This document shows positions 8,238 through 17,205 of a stretch of 38,337 nt of DNA, one piece after another. Position 1 is the first letter of the stretch. Every line of letters begins with the position of its first letter. A program made the translations under genes and the position numbers. The stretch lies in contig DLRW01000017.1 of assembly GCA_002501205.1 (NCBI GenBank), forward strand, positions 1-38,337, read 5' to 3'. Under the pieces are notes generated by a model. The model was not told the origin of the DNA. It searched no databases and saw nothing but the letters and a program-made list of their open reading frames with translations. Source of the DNA: Flavobacteriales bacterium UBA7878 (lineage in GTDB: Bacteria; Bacteroidota; Bacteroidia; Flavobacteriales; Schleiferiaceae).

Positions 8238-10619
8238 ATGAAATTCCTGTCCCCCCTAATCCTATTGCTGCTTGCCTGCACAGGCAGCATGGCTCAGAAT
8301 TCTGATTTGGATGTTCAAGTCAGCTATTTCTCAAGTTCAAGGGCTTTAAGCTTGGAAGAGGTACAAGCGCTGCCCCAAGATTCCTTTCAAATTCCGGTGA
8401 ATGGAAAAACTGAGCAAGGTTTTAGCAACAAGCATTATTGGTTGAAATTAAAGCTTGGGAACCCTCAGTTAAATGAATTTGAGGGTTTTATGGAATTAGG
8501 TCGTCCGGTAACCGATTTTATTGAAGTATACCAATCGAATAGCCTAAGACCCATCTGGCGCGGCGGAGATCGTATTCCTTTTGAGGAGCGCAGCAAGGCC
8601 CATCGCCTAAATGTATTTCCCTTGCAATTGGAGCCTAATGCGAGTCAATCCTATTGGATTCATTTTAAAAGTGATGGGGAGACCTTAGACATACAGCCTA
8701 AAATTTACACCGAAGAAGCCTTTTACCAGCGGCAATACAGCGAGCAATTATTTCTGGGGCTTTTCTATGGGATGCTTTTTCTAAGTGCGGTAATTTATTT
8801 GTTCTTCTACACCGGCCTAAGGGAAAAGGCTTTTTTGTTTTATGGAATTTATGTGCTAAGCATAGCCCTATTACAAGGCTCTCTGGATGGCTTTAGCTAC
8901 CAGTACATCTTTCCTTCTGGATCTAAATTTGGCAGTCAAATCATTTTACTGAGTGGGGTTTTAACCAATTTCTTTCTCCTGCGATACAGTGCCAGTTTTT
9001 TGAAAGTGAAGGAAGTACTACCACCCATCTACAATCTATTTCGCTTCTTTTATGTGGCAATCCCATTAGTAGGGGTATTGATTTACCTAAGTGATACCAC
9101 CCTGTATTGGAGCTATTATTTAAGTAATATCAATGGTCTGTTGAGCTTGATCTTAATACTGATTACGGTAGTTTATATACATTTTAGAGTGCAAAGTGTA
9201 GACCCATTTTTCTTAACCGGGATTTTCTTTTTGGTAATGGGATTATTGGCTTTTGTGCTTAATAACTTAAGCATGCTCCCCAATAATTTCTGGATTCAGA
9301 ACAGCGCCAAATTTGGAATTGCCTTGGAAGTAATTTTCCTGTCTTTATCCATGACCAATCTTATTGGGAAGCTTCGTGAAGAAAAAGAGCGTTCACAAGA
9401 AGAGGCCTTGCAGAAATCGGAAGATATATCGGCGATGAAAACCTATTTCATGTCTAATATTTCCCATGAGTTACGCACCCCCATTAATGCCATTTTGGGT
9501 ATTGCAACGGAGCAGTTGGAAAGGGAATTAGGTCCTGACGAATTGGAGAATTATCGCATTGTGCGCAGTGCCTCTTTCAATCTCTTGAGTAATGTGAATG
9601 ATATTCTGGATTTTGAACAGATCGAAAAAGGACAACTCGAATTGGATGAAAATTCGGTTTTTGATCCTTTGCAGGTTTTTACCGATGTAACAGATTCCTG
9701 GGGCTTTGAAGCCCGTAAAAAAGGCTTGTCTTTCGATTGTGTGATGGTTGATGAACTCCCCGAACAAGTTCAAGGAGATGAAAAGCGCTTTCGCCAGATC
9801 CTCAATAACCTCATTAGCAATGCGGTAAAATTCACCGCCCAAGGTTCGGTACGCCTTACCGTGCATTGTTCCGATCAAGGAGAGCAATGCCGAATTCGTA
9901 TGAACCTCAGTGACACCGGTATCGGGATGTCAGAAGCCGAACTAAGTCAAATATTTGAAAGCTTTAATCAGATGAAACTCAACAACAAACGTCGATATGG
10001 AGGCCTGGGTCTCGGTTTAACCATTGTACAGCACCTCGTAAAATTGTTTGGGGCCAAAATAGAAGTGGATAGTGAACCCGGTATGGGAACCAATGTGAAA
10101 TTGGATTTACGTCTGGCCCATGTGAAGGAAGCCGAAAAACCAAAGAGCCAGGAAACAGTTGAGATGGACTTTGATATTTCGAGCTTTAACCTCAGGGCTT
10201 ATCAAGGTGAAATTCCGGATAGCACTAAGATTCGGGTTTTGGTGGCAGAAGACAATGTGATGAATCAGATGATTCTGAAGCGCTTACTAGCTACCATCCC
10301 CAATTTGGAATTAGAGATAGCCAATGATGGCTTACTGGCGCTACAGCAGATGTCGGATAAAGCCTTTGATATCATCTTGATGGATTTACAAATGCCCAAT
10401 ATGGATGGCTATGAAGCTACGGCGGCGATCCGTTCTGGCGCCTTAGGTGAGGCCTATCAGAAAATTCCCATTATTGCCGTTACGGCCGATGCTACTATGT
10501 CGACCCAAAAACGCGCCTTGCAAACCGGTATGGATTCCTTCATGACCAAGCCCGTTCGCAAGGAGCAATTGGTGCAAAAGATTCATGAACTCACGGGGAA
10601 AATGCGCGTTGCCAGCTAA
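8238..10619 (+). CDS. 7TM-DISM hybrid sensor histidine kinase/response regulator
   Basis: Protein of 793 residues. A signal peptide (ending SMAQ) is followed by a periplasmic 7TMR-DISMED2-type domain (~25-155; contains KHYWLKLKL and a WIHFKSDGE segment), then seven membrane helices (~175-380). Next come a HisKA domain with H-box SNISHELRTPINA (His410), a HATPase_c domain (DTGIGM, GGLGLGL), and a C-terminal receiver with acceptor D716 (LMDLQMPNMDGY) and Lys in MTKPVR. The DISM extracellular domains of this class are thought to bind carbohydrates or other small ligands. No separate output regulator lies next to it, so phosphate probably moves to its own receiver and then to an unlinked partner. 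Confidence 0.95.
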   Translation: MKFLSPLILLLLACTGSMAQNSDLDVQVSYFSSSRALSLEEVQALPQDSFQIPVNGKTEQGFSNKHYWLKLKLGNPQLNEFEGFMELGRPVTDFIEVYQSNSLRPIWRGGDRIPFEERSKAHRLNVFPLQLEPNASQSYWIHFKSDGETLDIQPKIYTEEAFYQRQYSEQLFLGLFYGMLFLSAVIYLFFYTGLREKAFLFYGIYVLSIALLQGSLDGFSYQYIFPSGSKFGSQIILLSGVLTNFFLLRYSASFLKVKEVLPPIYNLFRFFYVAIPLVGVLIYLSDTTLYWSYYLSNINGLLSLILILITVVYIHFRVQSVDPFFLTGIFFLVMGLLAFVLNNLSMLPNNFWIQNSAKFGIALEVIFLSLSMTNLIGKLREEKERSQEEALQKSEDISAMKTYFMSNISHELRTPINAILGIATEQLERELGPDELENYRIVRSASFNLLSNVNDILDFEQIEKGQLELDENSVFDPLQVFTDVTDSWGFEARKKGLSFDCVMVDELPEQVQGDEKRFRQILNNLISNAVKFTAQGSVRLTVHCSDQGEQCRIRMNLSDTGIGMSEAELSQIFESFNQMKLNNKRRYGGLGLGLTIVQHLVKLFGAKIEVDSEPGMGTNVKLDLRLAHVKEAEKPKSQETVEMDFDISSFNLRAYQGEIPDSTKIRVLVAEDNVMNQMILKRLLATIPNLELEIANDGLLALQQMSDKAFDIILMDLQMPNMDGYEATAAIRSGALGEAYQKIPIIAVTADATMSTQKRALQTGMDSFMTKPVRKEQLVQKIHELTGKMRVAS

Positions 10620-10620
10620 T

Positions 10621-10656
10621 AAAAAAAGGCCATCCTGAAAATTCAGAACAGCCTTT
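10621..10656 (-). terminator. Intrinsic terminator between convergent genes
   Basis: A two-part hairpin, AAAGGC/GCCTTT outside and CTGAA/TTCAG inside, is followed on the minus strand by seven Ts (10621-10627). This is best read as the terminator of the RskA-like lipoprotein gene. It may also stop transcripts from the hybrid kinase gene, which ends at 10619. Confidence 0.7.
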
Positions 10657-10677
10657 AGATAAGAAAGGGAAATAGGG

Positions 10678-11577
10678 TTATCGACTTACACTTCCACTGG
10701 CAGCACTGGCTTGTGCATTATTATTCATAGGATAGAGTTCACGATCATTGGGAGCCGCAGGAACCGAAGCAACTAAGGGCTTTAAACTAAAGGGCATAGG
10801 GCTATTATCAGGAACGGGCTCCACCGAAATCACAGCTGTGGCTCCTGCTAGATTGGTAGGAAAGCTGAGGCCATTAGGTGCATTTTGTAAGAAGTCCTCA
10901 CCAGGGAAGGGAGGTCCGGCCATAGCACCGGAATAGGTGGCGGCATCATCCGCTTCATCGCCGGTTTTAAAACGACCGGTAGAGAGTACCTGACCTTCAA
11001 TTACCACCCATCCTTCATAGGTCCAACCTTCGGGTAAAGCGGGGAGGTTTAAGGCTGGTCCTGGTCCGGCGCTGGGATCTAACCACCACAATCCACTTAA
11101 TTCATCGCTGCTCATTCCGCCATCAGTAGGAGTCGCTAAAATGTATTGGCCAGCGGCGGAGCTAAAGTTGGTGCCAATCGCGGCAGCATGGGCGGTACTT
11201 AAGGAAGCGGTGCTATTATTGAAATCGCCTGCTAAAATATGCACAGCACTGGGAGCAGGGTCTGGATCGGGGCTGGGCTCTATGGTTAAAACATAGCTGC
11301 TTGCAGCATTTAGATCATCGGTATTTATCGAAAAACTACTTTGACTTAACTGCCCGTCTGCATCCACATCAAAGAGCCCGGCAGAAACGGGAGCGCCATC
11401 CACAATAATCCATCCTTCATAACGGTAATCCGAACCCAGATCTTCCAAACCCTGAAGGTTAAGACTTAATTGAGATTGGGTGGAGGAATTGTTAGCACTG
11501 TCGTCTTCCTTGTCGCATGCGGCACTCAGACCGATAATCATTAGGCCGTAGAGACCTGGCTTTAAATACTTGTACAT
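10678..11577 (-). CDS. Lipoprotein with two RskA-C-like repeats
   Basis: Protein of 299 residues with a lipoprotein signal peptide (lipobox SAAC, lipidated Cys about residue 21). Two similar modules follow: YEGWIIVDGAPVSAGLF ... VLTIEPSPDPDPAPS (~53-115) and YEGWVVIEGQVLSTGRF ... VISVEPVPDNSPMP (~185-265). This wording (YE-W-h-h-x-G-x-h-x-x-G-x-F, then a EP strand with Ser/Pro) resembles the C-terminal periplasmic domain of RskA-type anti-sigma-K factors. Here there is no zinc-finger anti-sigma domain and no adjacent sigma gene. It is probably an exported outer-membrane or periplasmic protein of unknown role. It is divergent from the AraC regulator gene. Confidence 0.75.
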   Translation of the reverse strand: MYKYLKPGLYGLMIIGLSAACDKEDDSANNSSTQSQLSLNLQGLEDLGSDYRYEGWIIVDGAPVSAGLFDVDADGQLSQSSFSINTDDLNAASSYVLTIEPSPDPDPAPSAVHILAGDFNNSTASLSTAHAAAIGTNFSSAAGQYILATPTDGGMSSDELSGLWWLDPSAGPGPALNLPALPEGWTYEGWVVIEGQVLSTGRFKTGDEADDAATYSGAMAGPPFPGEDFLQNAPNGLSFPTNLAGATAVISVEPVPDNSPMPFSLKPLVASVPAAPNDRELYPMNNNAQASAASGSVSR

Positions 11578-11740
11578 AATTGAAATTTGAGTTTTTTGGT
11601 CGATGCACCTTGCTTCGATCCGAATTCCTTATAGCTCTGCAAAGATGAAAGTGGCTGATCGCAAGGGCCTTAGCTCTATTTCCCTTTTCGTTGTCAATTT
11701 TTCCTTCTCCTTACGTCTGTAGAGAGAAGAATTTTTGAAA

Positions 11741-12580
11741 ATGACCTATCGCGGAAAAACGGACGAATACCTGTCTATCGGGACATTAAGTGGGGAAGAA
11801 TTAGGCGGCCTGCTGGAAGCAGTGCCCAGTGCTCTTTTGGTCTTATGGTTTACCCAGGATCATAACTACCTGAGGATTGATGGCGAGAATTATTGCTTTA
11901 ATCGCAATGAGCTCATCTGCCTCACCGAATTTCATCAGATAGAGGAAGTGGACATTAAGGAAGCACGCTTGATTAAGTTCAATCGATCTTTCTATTGCAT
12001 TGTTGACCATGATAGTGAGGTAAGCTGCAAGGGGCTTTTGTTCTTCGGCTCCAAGCAATTACCGCGCATGGATTTACCGGCCGAAGAGATTGAGATCTTC
12101 GAAACAGTATATCGGATGTTTAGCCTCGAATTTGAGAATACGGATCATTTGCAAGGGGAGATGCTACAAATGATGCTTAAGCGTTTTTTGATTCTATGTG
12201 TGCGCCTTTATAAGAAGCAATGTCGCTTGCAGGCGGATGGGCCTAAATTGGATTTGATCCGGGAGTACAATTTCTTAGTCGAAAAGCATTATCGCGAAAA
12301 GCACAGTGTAGCCGATTATGCTGAAATGCTCAATCGCTCACCTAAGACTTTGGCCAACCAATTTAAAAAGATGTCGGATCAAAGTCCATTAGAGTATATC
12401 CAAAACCGGCGTATGCTGGAAGCCCGGCGACTGTTAATTCGTGGAGATTTAAGCGTAAAGGAAGTGGCTTTTGATTTGGGCTTTGAAGACGTTCAAAGTT
12501 TCAGTCGCTTCTTTAAGAGGGAAGAAGGATTGAGTCCGGCGGCCTTTGTAAGGCTTAAGGGAAAAATGGTTAACTCTTGA
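11741..12580 (+). CDS. AraC-family transcriptional regulator
   Basis: Protein of about 279 residues. The N-terminal half is a sensor domain I do not recognise beyond its likely cupin-like beta-rich start. The C-terminal ~100 residues form a two-HTH AraC domain: HSVADYAEMLNRSPKTLANQF for the first HTH, and SVKEVAFDLGFEDVQSFSRF followed by GLSPAAF for the second, the most conserved AraC signature. An in-frame TTG lies 6 bases upstream, but ATG at 11741 is the more natural start. The gene is divergent from the RskA-like lipoprotein and sits 81 bases ahead of the AhpD-like gene, so either or both may be its targets. Confidence 0.92.
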   Translation: MTYRGKTDEYLSIGTLSGEELGGLLEAVPSALLVLWFTQDHNYLRIDGENYCFNRNELICLTEFHQIEEVDIKEARLIKFNRSFYCIVDHDSEVSCKGLLFFGSKQLPRMDLPAEEIEIFETVYRMFSLEFENTDHLQGEMLQMMLKRFLILCVRLYKKQCRLQADGPKLDLIREYNFLVEKHYREKHSVADYAEMLNRSPKTLANQFKKMSDQSPLEYIQNRRMLEARRLLIRGDLSVKEVAFDLGFEDVQSFSRFFKREEGLSPAAFVRLKGKMVNS

Positions 12581-12661
12581 GGTAAAATGGCCTAAACCGG
12601 GCTGTTCCCGGGGTTGAATCTTTGCAGTGTTCAAATTGATTAATCTAAAAACACGAATAAG

Positions 12662-13210
12662 ATGAACACTTTTGATGTACCCGAACGCCATGAAGTAGCG
12701 GAAGCGAATCAGCAAATTTTCGATAACCTGAAATCCAAATTGGGATTTGTTCCGAATCTCTACGCTAGCATGGCGCATTCGGACACTGGCTTAGCTAATT
12801 ACCTGCAATTTCAAGGAGCGAAAACTTCTTTCAGTAATAAGGAAAAAGAGGTGATCAACTTGGTGGTTAGTGAGTTTAACCAATGTAAGTATTGCCAGGC
12901 TGCTCATACTGCCATTGGGAAAATGAACGGCTTTAGCGATGAGCAAATTTTGGATATCCGCAGTGCTCAAATTAACTGGGATAGCAAAATAGCCGCCCTG
13001 GCGCGCTTGAGCCTGGCGATTGTAGCCTCTAAGGGAAAAAGTGTGGATCGCGAGTTGAGCGATTTTTACGAAGCGGGTTACGATCGCGGTAGCTTGGTAG
13101 ACCTCGTTTTGGCGGTGGCCGATAAAATCGTAATGAACTACCTGCATAATATTATTCAGATTCCAGTGGATTTTCCCGCTGCACCTGAATTAGAAGAAGC
13201 CTTGTCTTAA
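12662..13210 (+). CDS. Carboxymuconolactone decarboxylase / AhpD-like protein
   Basis: Protein of 182 residues with the AhpD-type redox motif C75-K-Y-C78 followed by H82 (NQCKYCQAAHTAIGK). This motif in the CMD fold supports alkylhydroperoxidase or peroxidase-related disulfide chemistry in the cytoplasm. A PNLYASMAHS segment in the N-terminal part is typical of the peroxidase-related subgroup. It follows the AraC gene and faces an FMN reductase gene across a shared terminator, so a role in redox or xenobiotic response is plausible. The substrate cannot be read from the sequence. Confidence 0.9.
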   Translation: MNTFDVPERHEVAEANQQIFDNLKSKLGFVPNLYASMAHSDTGLANYLQFQGAKTSFSNKEKEVINLVVSEFNQCKYCQAAHTAIGKMNGFSDEQILDIRSAQINWDSKIAALARLSLAIVASKGKSVDRELSDFYEAGYDRGSLVDLVLAVADKIVMNYLHNIIQIPVDFPAAPELEEALS

Positions 13211-13238
13211 GCGAAGCCTTAGGTTTTTTGGTTGGTGG

Positions 13239-13268
13239 CCGCCCTTCTGCAAAGAGGGGCGGTTTTTT
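13239..13268 (+). terminator. Intrinsic terminator after AhpD-like gene
   Basis: A GC-rich stem, CCGCCC pairing with GGGCGG around a short loop, is followed by six Ts. It lies between two convergent genes, and the run of Ts touches the stop codon of the FMN reductase gene. Confidence 0.85.
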
Positions 13269-13815
13269 ATTTTCTGCCCAGCTTTTCAGCGAAGACTAAA
13301 AAGAGATCCAGAAACTTATTTTGTTTCGATCGGTAAGACTCATCTACGATGGAACCATCGGGATCGATAACCTTATCCATATTGCCTACGGTAAGCATTT
13401 GTGGATGCGGAAAACCATGACAGGTAAGAATGTTCTGCTGTAATTGATAGGCCGCGCGAATACCTCCCATACTGCCGGTAGAGCCGGTAGCTACGCCAAT
13501 GGGCTTATGCATAAAGGGATCCTTGGCGAAAACATCAATGAAATTCTTCAAGCCAGAGCTAATGGCGCCATTGTATTCCGGACTCAAGAAAATGAAGGCA
13601 TCGCTAGCCATTAAAGTTTCGTTGAGCTCTATTAATCCTGCTGGAGCTGCTTTTAATCTGCTCAAACGCTCTTCAAAAGGGGGCAGATTGATCGCGGCCA
13701 GATCAATCAGGTTTACATCTTGTCCTCGCTGTTCTAAATCTTGCTGGAGGGCAAGTGCAATGCGATGACTGATTCTTCCGGTACGGGTGCTACTCGAAAC
13801 GATGCTGATTTTCAT
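13267..13815 (-). CDS. NADPH-dependent FMN reductase family protein
   Basis: Protein of 182 residues with a flavodoxin-like fold. The phosphate-binding loop SSSTRTGRISHRIA is at the N-terminus, the FMN isoalloxazine-contact motif SPEYNGAISSGLKNFID is at ~79-95, and GVATGSTGSMGGIRAAYQL follows. These are the signatures of the NADPH-dependent FMN reductase / quinone or azo reductase family. It is expected to reduce FMN, quinones or related substrates in the cytoplasm with NAD(P)H. It is convergent with the AhpD-like gene and divergent from the small membrane protein gene at 13954. Confidence 0.92.
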   Translation of the reverse strand: MKISIVSSSTRTGRISHRIALALQQDLEQRGQDVNLIDLAAINLPPFEERLSRLKAAPAGLIELNETLMASDAFIFLSPEYNGAISSGLKNFIDVFAKDPFMHKPIGVATGSTGSMGGIRAAYQLQQNILTCHGFPHPQMLTVGNMDKVIDPDGSIVDESYRSKQNKFLDLFLVFAEKLGRK

Positions 13816-13953
13816 GCAAATAGAGAATTGGCGCTTATTGGCTCGAAGTTAAGAGGAATCCGCGCAAATACCATGGGCCAATAGGAGATTAGCCTTTGCT
13901 TGGGCCGAATCTCAATCTGAGCATTCGAATTGAGAATTTAGTATTTTCAAGCC

Positions 13954-14370
13954 ATGGAAATCTTTACTCGCAAATCCAGGGTTTACAGACACCTGGTACT
14001 GGCAGGCCTGTGGTATGCTATTGTAGTCTATAAAGTGACTAGTGGTATTCCGTTGGGGCCGCCCGATGCACTTTTCTTATTGGCTGGTATGAGCTTCTCC
14101 TTTCTCTTTTATGTGGAGTGGAAAAGACCCTATGTGGTAATCAAAGATGGCGTATTTAGTCAAGGCTTATTCGTAAAGAGTAGCATTAAGCTGGATGAAA
14201 TTCACGAGTGGCAAAACCGTTCGGGAGTTCTGTATCTAGCGGGAGCTAAGCATAAAGTAAAGGTCCTGCCCAGTCGGATTAGTCAGTCGGATATGGAGCA
14301 GATTTACGAAGTCCTGAAAGGCGATAAGTCGGAAGGAAAAGCGGAGTTCCATAAGGATTATAATTTATGA
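13954..14370 (+). CDS. Small membrane protein with PH-like C-terminal region
   Basis: Protein of 138 residues. Two hydrophobic segments (~15-30 and ~42-58) form a hairpin, followed by a cytoplasmic stretch (YVVIKDGVFSQGLFVKSSIK and onward) that resembles the bacterial PH-like domains found in small membrane proteins. I do not recognise a named family. It overlaps the next gene by 4 bases (ATGA), so the two are translationally coupled. A TATTTTC box ends five bases before the ATG, suggesting a very short leader. Confidence 0.75.
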   Translation: MEIFTRKSRVYRHLVLAGLWYAIVVYKVTSGIPLGPPDALFLLAGMSFSFLFYVEWKRPYVVIKDGVFSQGLFVKSSIKLDEIHEWQNRSGVLYLAGAKHKVKVLPSRISQSDMEQIYEVLKGDKSEGKAEFHKDYNL

Positions 14371-14759
14371 AAGCATTAGTCGCGGCTTTTCTATTAATGG
14401 CCTTGGTGGCCGATCAAAGGGATTGGAAAACTTCTGAGCTCAAAGGTTTGTATGTACATGTGGATGGAGAACCGGGTCGAATAATTGAAAATTCGGATGG
14501 TTCAGAATCTCACATCATGCCTATAGTTTTTTCGAGACAGCTTTTGGACTTGAAGTCATGGGGCCGTTTTGAAGAACGCAATGAAAGCTTTTCGGAAACT
14601 ATGTTTGTACAAAGAGGAAGATGGAAGCTAAAAGGGGATTCTATTTATCTGCGTTTTTATCCTAAAGGCTCGAAGGAAGAACGCTATTATGTGGAAGACA
14701 ATGGCAATCTCATTCACAGCAATGGAGCTTATCGCTATAGTCGCCTGCGAGAATTATAA
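14367..14759 (+). CDS. Secreted protein of unknown function, coupled to 13954 gene
   Basis: Protein of 130 residues with a short N-terminal signal-like hydrophobic segment (MKALVAAFLLMALVADQ). The mature part (W-T-S-E-L-K-G-L-Y onwards) looks like a small lipocalin-like beta domain of the sort that often begins with a GxY/W motif, but this is not secure. It overlaps the upstream small membrane protein by 4 bases and is presumably co-expressed with it. Confidence 0.7.
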   Translation: MKALVAAFLLMALVADQRDWKTSELKGLYVHVDGEPGRIIENSDGSESHIMPIVFSRQLLDLKSWGRFEERNESFSETMFVQRGRWKLKGDSIYLRFYPKGSKEERYYVEDNGNLIHSNGAYRYSRLREL

Positions 14760-14779
14760 GAATTATAGCTATCAATACT

Positions 14780-14820
14780 TCAACTAACTATTTAGTTGAA
14801 TAAGGGAAATTTCTATCTTG
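14780..14820 (+). promoter_or_regulatory. Inverted repeat overlapping a Bacteroidetes-type promoter
   Basis: A perfect 8-base inverted repeat, TCAACTAA (14780-14787) and TTAGTTGA (14792-14799) around a 4-base spacer, is followed by TATCTTG at 14814-14820. The TTG in the right arm is 15 bases ahead of the TATCTTG box, which fits the TTG / TAnnTTTG promoter pattern known from Flavobacteria. The dyad would then overlap the -33 element of the TPR gene, as an operator would. It could instead be the terminator of the gene ending at 14759, but no T-run follows. Confidence 0.45.
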
Positions 14821-14825
14821 CCGCT

Positions 14826-15995
14826 ATGAAAATTCCTTTTCTCTTAGTAATTGTATACTTGATCAATGGTCCTCGGGTGCTTGCTCAGGATGGGCAGGAG
14901 TCCTTAAAGTCCATTGAGGAAGCCTTAGCGAGCTATCAATATCAAAAGGCTTATTCGCTTCTGAAAGCCTTATCAGCAGAAGCCCAAAATTCAGAAGCTT
15001 ATTATGCACTGGCCAGCTCTACCTATCGGGCTTTGGGTTATTCTAATGAAGCGCGTTTCATTTATCAAGCCTGGACGGATTTAGATTCTACATCTGCGGA
15101 AGCTTGGGTACAGTGGGCCCAATTGGAAAGCCAGATGCAAGAATATGAGGAAGCCTTTCGGATCTATTCGAAGCTTCTGAGCTTAGACAGTAGCAATGCC
15201 TATTTCTATAAACTGATGGGGCAGTTGCAGCTTAAAAGGGAAAATCCGATTGGGGCCTTGGACGCCTTTTTAGATGCCGCAAGTTTGAATCCTCAGGATG
15301 CCTGGATTCAATCGCAATTGATTAATCTCTATTTGGAATTTCAATTTTATCCGCAGGCCGATTCTTTATTAGAACTCAATCTTCAAATTGATCCTGAATC
15401 GAAATTACTACGACAATTGGCCTTGCGATCGTCCTTTATCCAAAAGCAATATCCTGAGGTATTGAATCAAAGTGCAATGCTTTTTCAGCTGGGCGCAGAC
15501 TCAACTTACAGTCTGATGCGCATGCAAGGCATAGCGGCTTATCACAATGGCAATTATGCTTTAGCGGATAGCTCTCTGCAAAAAGCTTTGCAATTGACTC
15601 AGGATCGCGAGACCTTGTACTTCTATTTAGCGCTCAGCAAATTTGCCCTGAACGCTAATGCCGCGGGAGAAGCCTATTTAAGAGCGGCCATCAAAGCCGG
15701 AATTTCTAAAGCGATTCCGGTTTATGAACTCAATTTGGCCCTGTATCTCGATGAGGAAAAGCGTTATACCGAAGCCATTCCTCTGTATAAATCGGTTTAC
15801 GAGGCTAATGAATCCCCCCTAATGCTTTATTATCTGGCTCGAGCCTATGATGAGCAATACAAGAATAAAACTACCGCTCTTTCTTACTATGAGCAATTCC
15901 TGGAAGAAGGTCAGGATGAACCATTTCAATATCTGGCCTACAGTCGGGAGCGCATATCCGAAATAAAAAAGGTGCAGCATTTCCAAGCGGAATAA
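14826..15995 (+). CDS. Exported TPR-repeat protein
   Basis: Protein of about 389 residues from ATG 14826, where a signal peptide begins (MKIPFLLVIVYLINGPRVLAQ). A TTG start further upstream would put ten extra residues ahead of the signal and overlap the promoter, so I reject it. The rest is a chain of TPR helices, for example AYYALASSTYRALGYSNEAR, AWVQWAQLESQMQEYEEAF and MLYYLARAYDEQYKNK. It is expected in the periplasm or outer membrane as a protein-binding scaffold. Its stop codon lies inside the hairpin of a terminator shared with the convergent DUF2167 gene. Confidence 0.88.
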   Translation: MKIPFLLVIVYLINGPRVLAQDGQESLKSIEEALASYQYQKAYSLLKALSAEAQNSEAYYALASSTYRALGYSNEARFIYQAWTDLDSTSAEAWVQWAQLESQMQEYEEAFRIYSKLLSLDSSNAYFYKLMGQLQLKRENPIGALDAFLDAASLNPQDAWIQSQLINLYLEFQFYPQADSLLELNLQIDPESKLLRQLALRSSFIQKQYPEVLNQSAMLFQLGADSTYSLMRMQGIAAYHNGNYALADSSLQKALQLTQDRETLYFYLALSKFALNANAAGEAYLRAAIKAGISKAIPVYELNLALYLDEEKRYTEAIPLYKSVYEANESPLMLYYLARAYDEQYKNKTTALSYYEQFLEEGQDEPFQYLAYSRERISEIKKVQHFQAE

Positions 15996-16010
15996 TGCTA
16001 CACCTTTTAG
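15965..16010. terminator. Bidirectional intrinsic terminator
   Basis: A long hairpin, AAAAGGTG plus AGCATT pairing with AATGCT plus CACCTTTT, with single bulges. It has Ts on both sides (six Ts on the minus strand), so it serves both the TPR gene and the DUF2167 gene. Confidence 0.85.
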
Positions 16011-16028
16011 AATAAGATTTGAGGAAAA

Positions 16029-16994
16029 TTAGGCCTCCTCAGATTTGTCGATAGTATTTACAGGCTCATTTTTCTTGCCCCCCAAAAACTTGCGAATGCC
16101 AGCGAAAAGGGCCACCGCACCCACGGCGATAATCTTCCAAAATTTGGCTAGGAGAACAAAGAGTCCAGCTTTAGCTAAGACCTTTCCGGCAATTAAGCCA
16201 CCAATACCATAGGCCGCCACCTTGTCCATATCCGGGTTAAAATCGCTGTAGCGATTCCCATCATTAAAGTTAACGGCGGGTAAGATTTCAGGCATTTCCG
16301 CTTTAATCTGATCCAGTAATTGCAAGTCGCTGATGAAGTTCAATTCCAAATAACCACGGCGACCTAAAATCCGCACATTGTAGTTTAAGGTATGGGCACT
16401 GTCATGATCAAACGAAAGCTCTTTGGCCCAGTGTAATTTTTTGTTTTCAGAATCGTAATAGGGAGCTGCGGCCCAGCCAATTACTTCGATACTGGGGTAA
16501 CCTTGCTGAATTCGCATAGGATTAGCATCCTGAGCATCCTCTTGCATGGTTTCCATCAATTCATCGTAATCCAGGTCTTCCGCATCTTCATCATCCACAT
16601 AGCCTTCTTCGCTATAGCTAATGATAATGGCATAGGTGCTATCATCCAAAACACTGGTGTTTTTAGGGATCATCATACCCAAAACACTTTGATCCGGAGG
16701 ATTGCCCCAAACATCAGTGAGCACTTGTATAGACTGGGTTTTGCCCAGGTACATAAAATTGGAAGGTACATTCAAGGTTGCCAGATCATCACCTAATTGG
16801 ATACTGCCTAATTCGAAGTTCAGGGCATTATCCAGGCTGTCCTTGAATTTGAAATAAGCATTGATCTCATCAATAAACTGTAGGCTGATGCTATCCAGAT
16901 CCGTGCTATCCACAGCTGTAGTCAGCGAGTCGCTGGCTTTTACATTGCTCGCAGCCCAAAGCAGAAGGCTAAGGGCGATTAAGGTTTTTCTCAT
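16029..16994 (-). CDS. DUF2167 family membrane-anchored protein
   Basis: Protein of 321 residues with a signal peptide (ending NVKAS). The body contains motifs I associate with DUF2167: VLTDVWGNPPDQSVLGMMIP, SYSEEGYVDDEDAEDLDY, GWAAAPYYDSENKKLHWAKE, LGRRGYLELNFI and YSDFNPDMDKVAAYGIGGLI. The C-terminus has a Gly/Ala-rich membrane region (about 260-300) and a short Lys-rich tail. It is therefore an inner-membrane protein with a large periplasmic domain. The function of the family is not known. A TATTATTG box lies ~17 bases upstream of its start on the minus strand. Confidence 0.87.
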   Translation of the reverse strand: MRKTLIALSLLLWAASNVKASDSLTTAVDSTDLDSISLQFIDEINAYFKFKDSLDNALNFELGSIQLGDDLATLNVPSNFMYLGKTQSIQVLTDVWGNPPDQSVLGMMIPKNTSVLDDSTYAIIISYSEEGYVDDEDAEDLDYDELMETMQEDAQDANPMRIQQGYPSIEVIGWAAAPYYDSENKKLHWAKELSFDHDSAHTLNYNVRILGRRGYLELNFISDLQLLDQIKAEMPEILPAVNFNDGNRYSDFNPDMDKVAAYGIGGLIAGKVLAKAGLFVLLAKFWKIIAVGAVALFAGIRKFLGGKKNEPVNTIDKSEEA

Positions 16995-17205
16995 GTTGGT
17001 AATTTGCCTGCAATAATAAACAAGTTTGCCATTGCGAATTCCGGTTCAGGGGAATATAGGTCCTTATACTTGTTCATTAGAATAACAAAGTTCTTTTGGA
17101 GCTTTATAGAAAGGGCGCGCTTTTCAGCTTGATAGAGAGCGCCTTAGTGTCAATTATCACCAAAATCGATTTAAGCTTTTAATAATATCACAGGCTAGAA
17201 CCAAT

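Noticed and set aside
9528..9887. 119-codon open frame on the minus strand
   Set aside because: Lies wholly inside the kinase domain of the hybrid histidine kinase on the other strand.
12597..12613. CCGGG/CCCGG hairpin between the AraC and AhpD-like genes as a terminator
   Set aside because: No T-run follows, and it lies close to the likely promoter of the downstream gene, so its role is uncertain.
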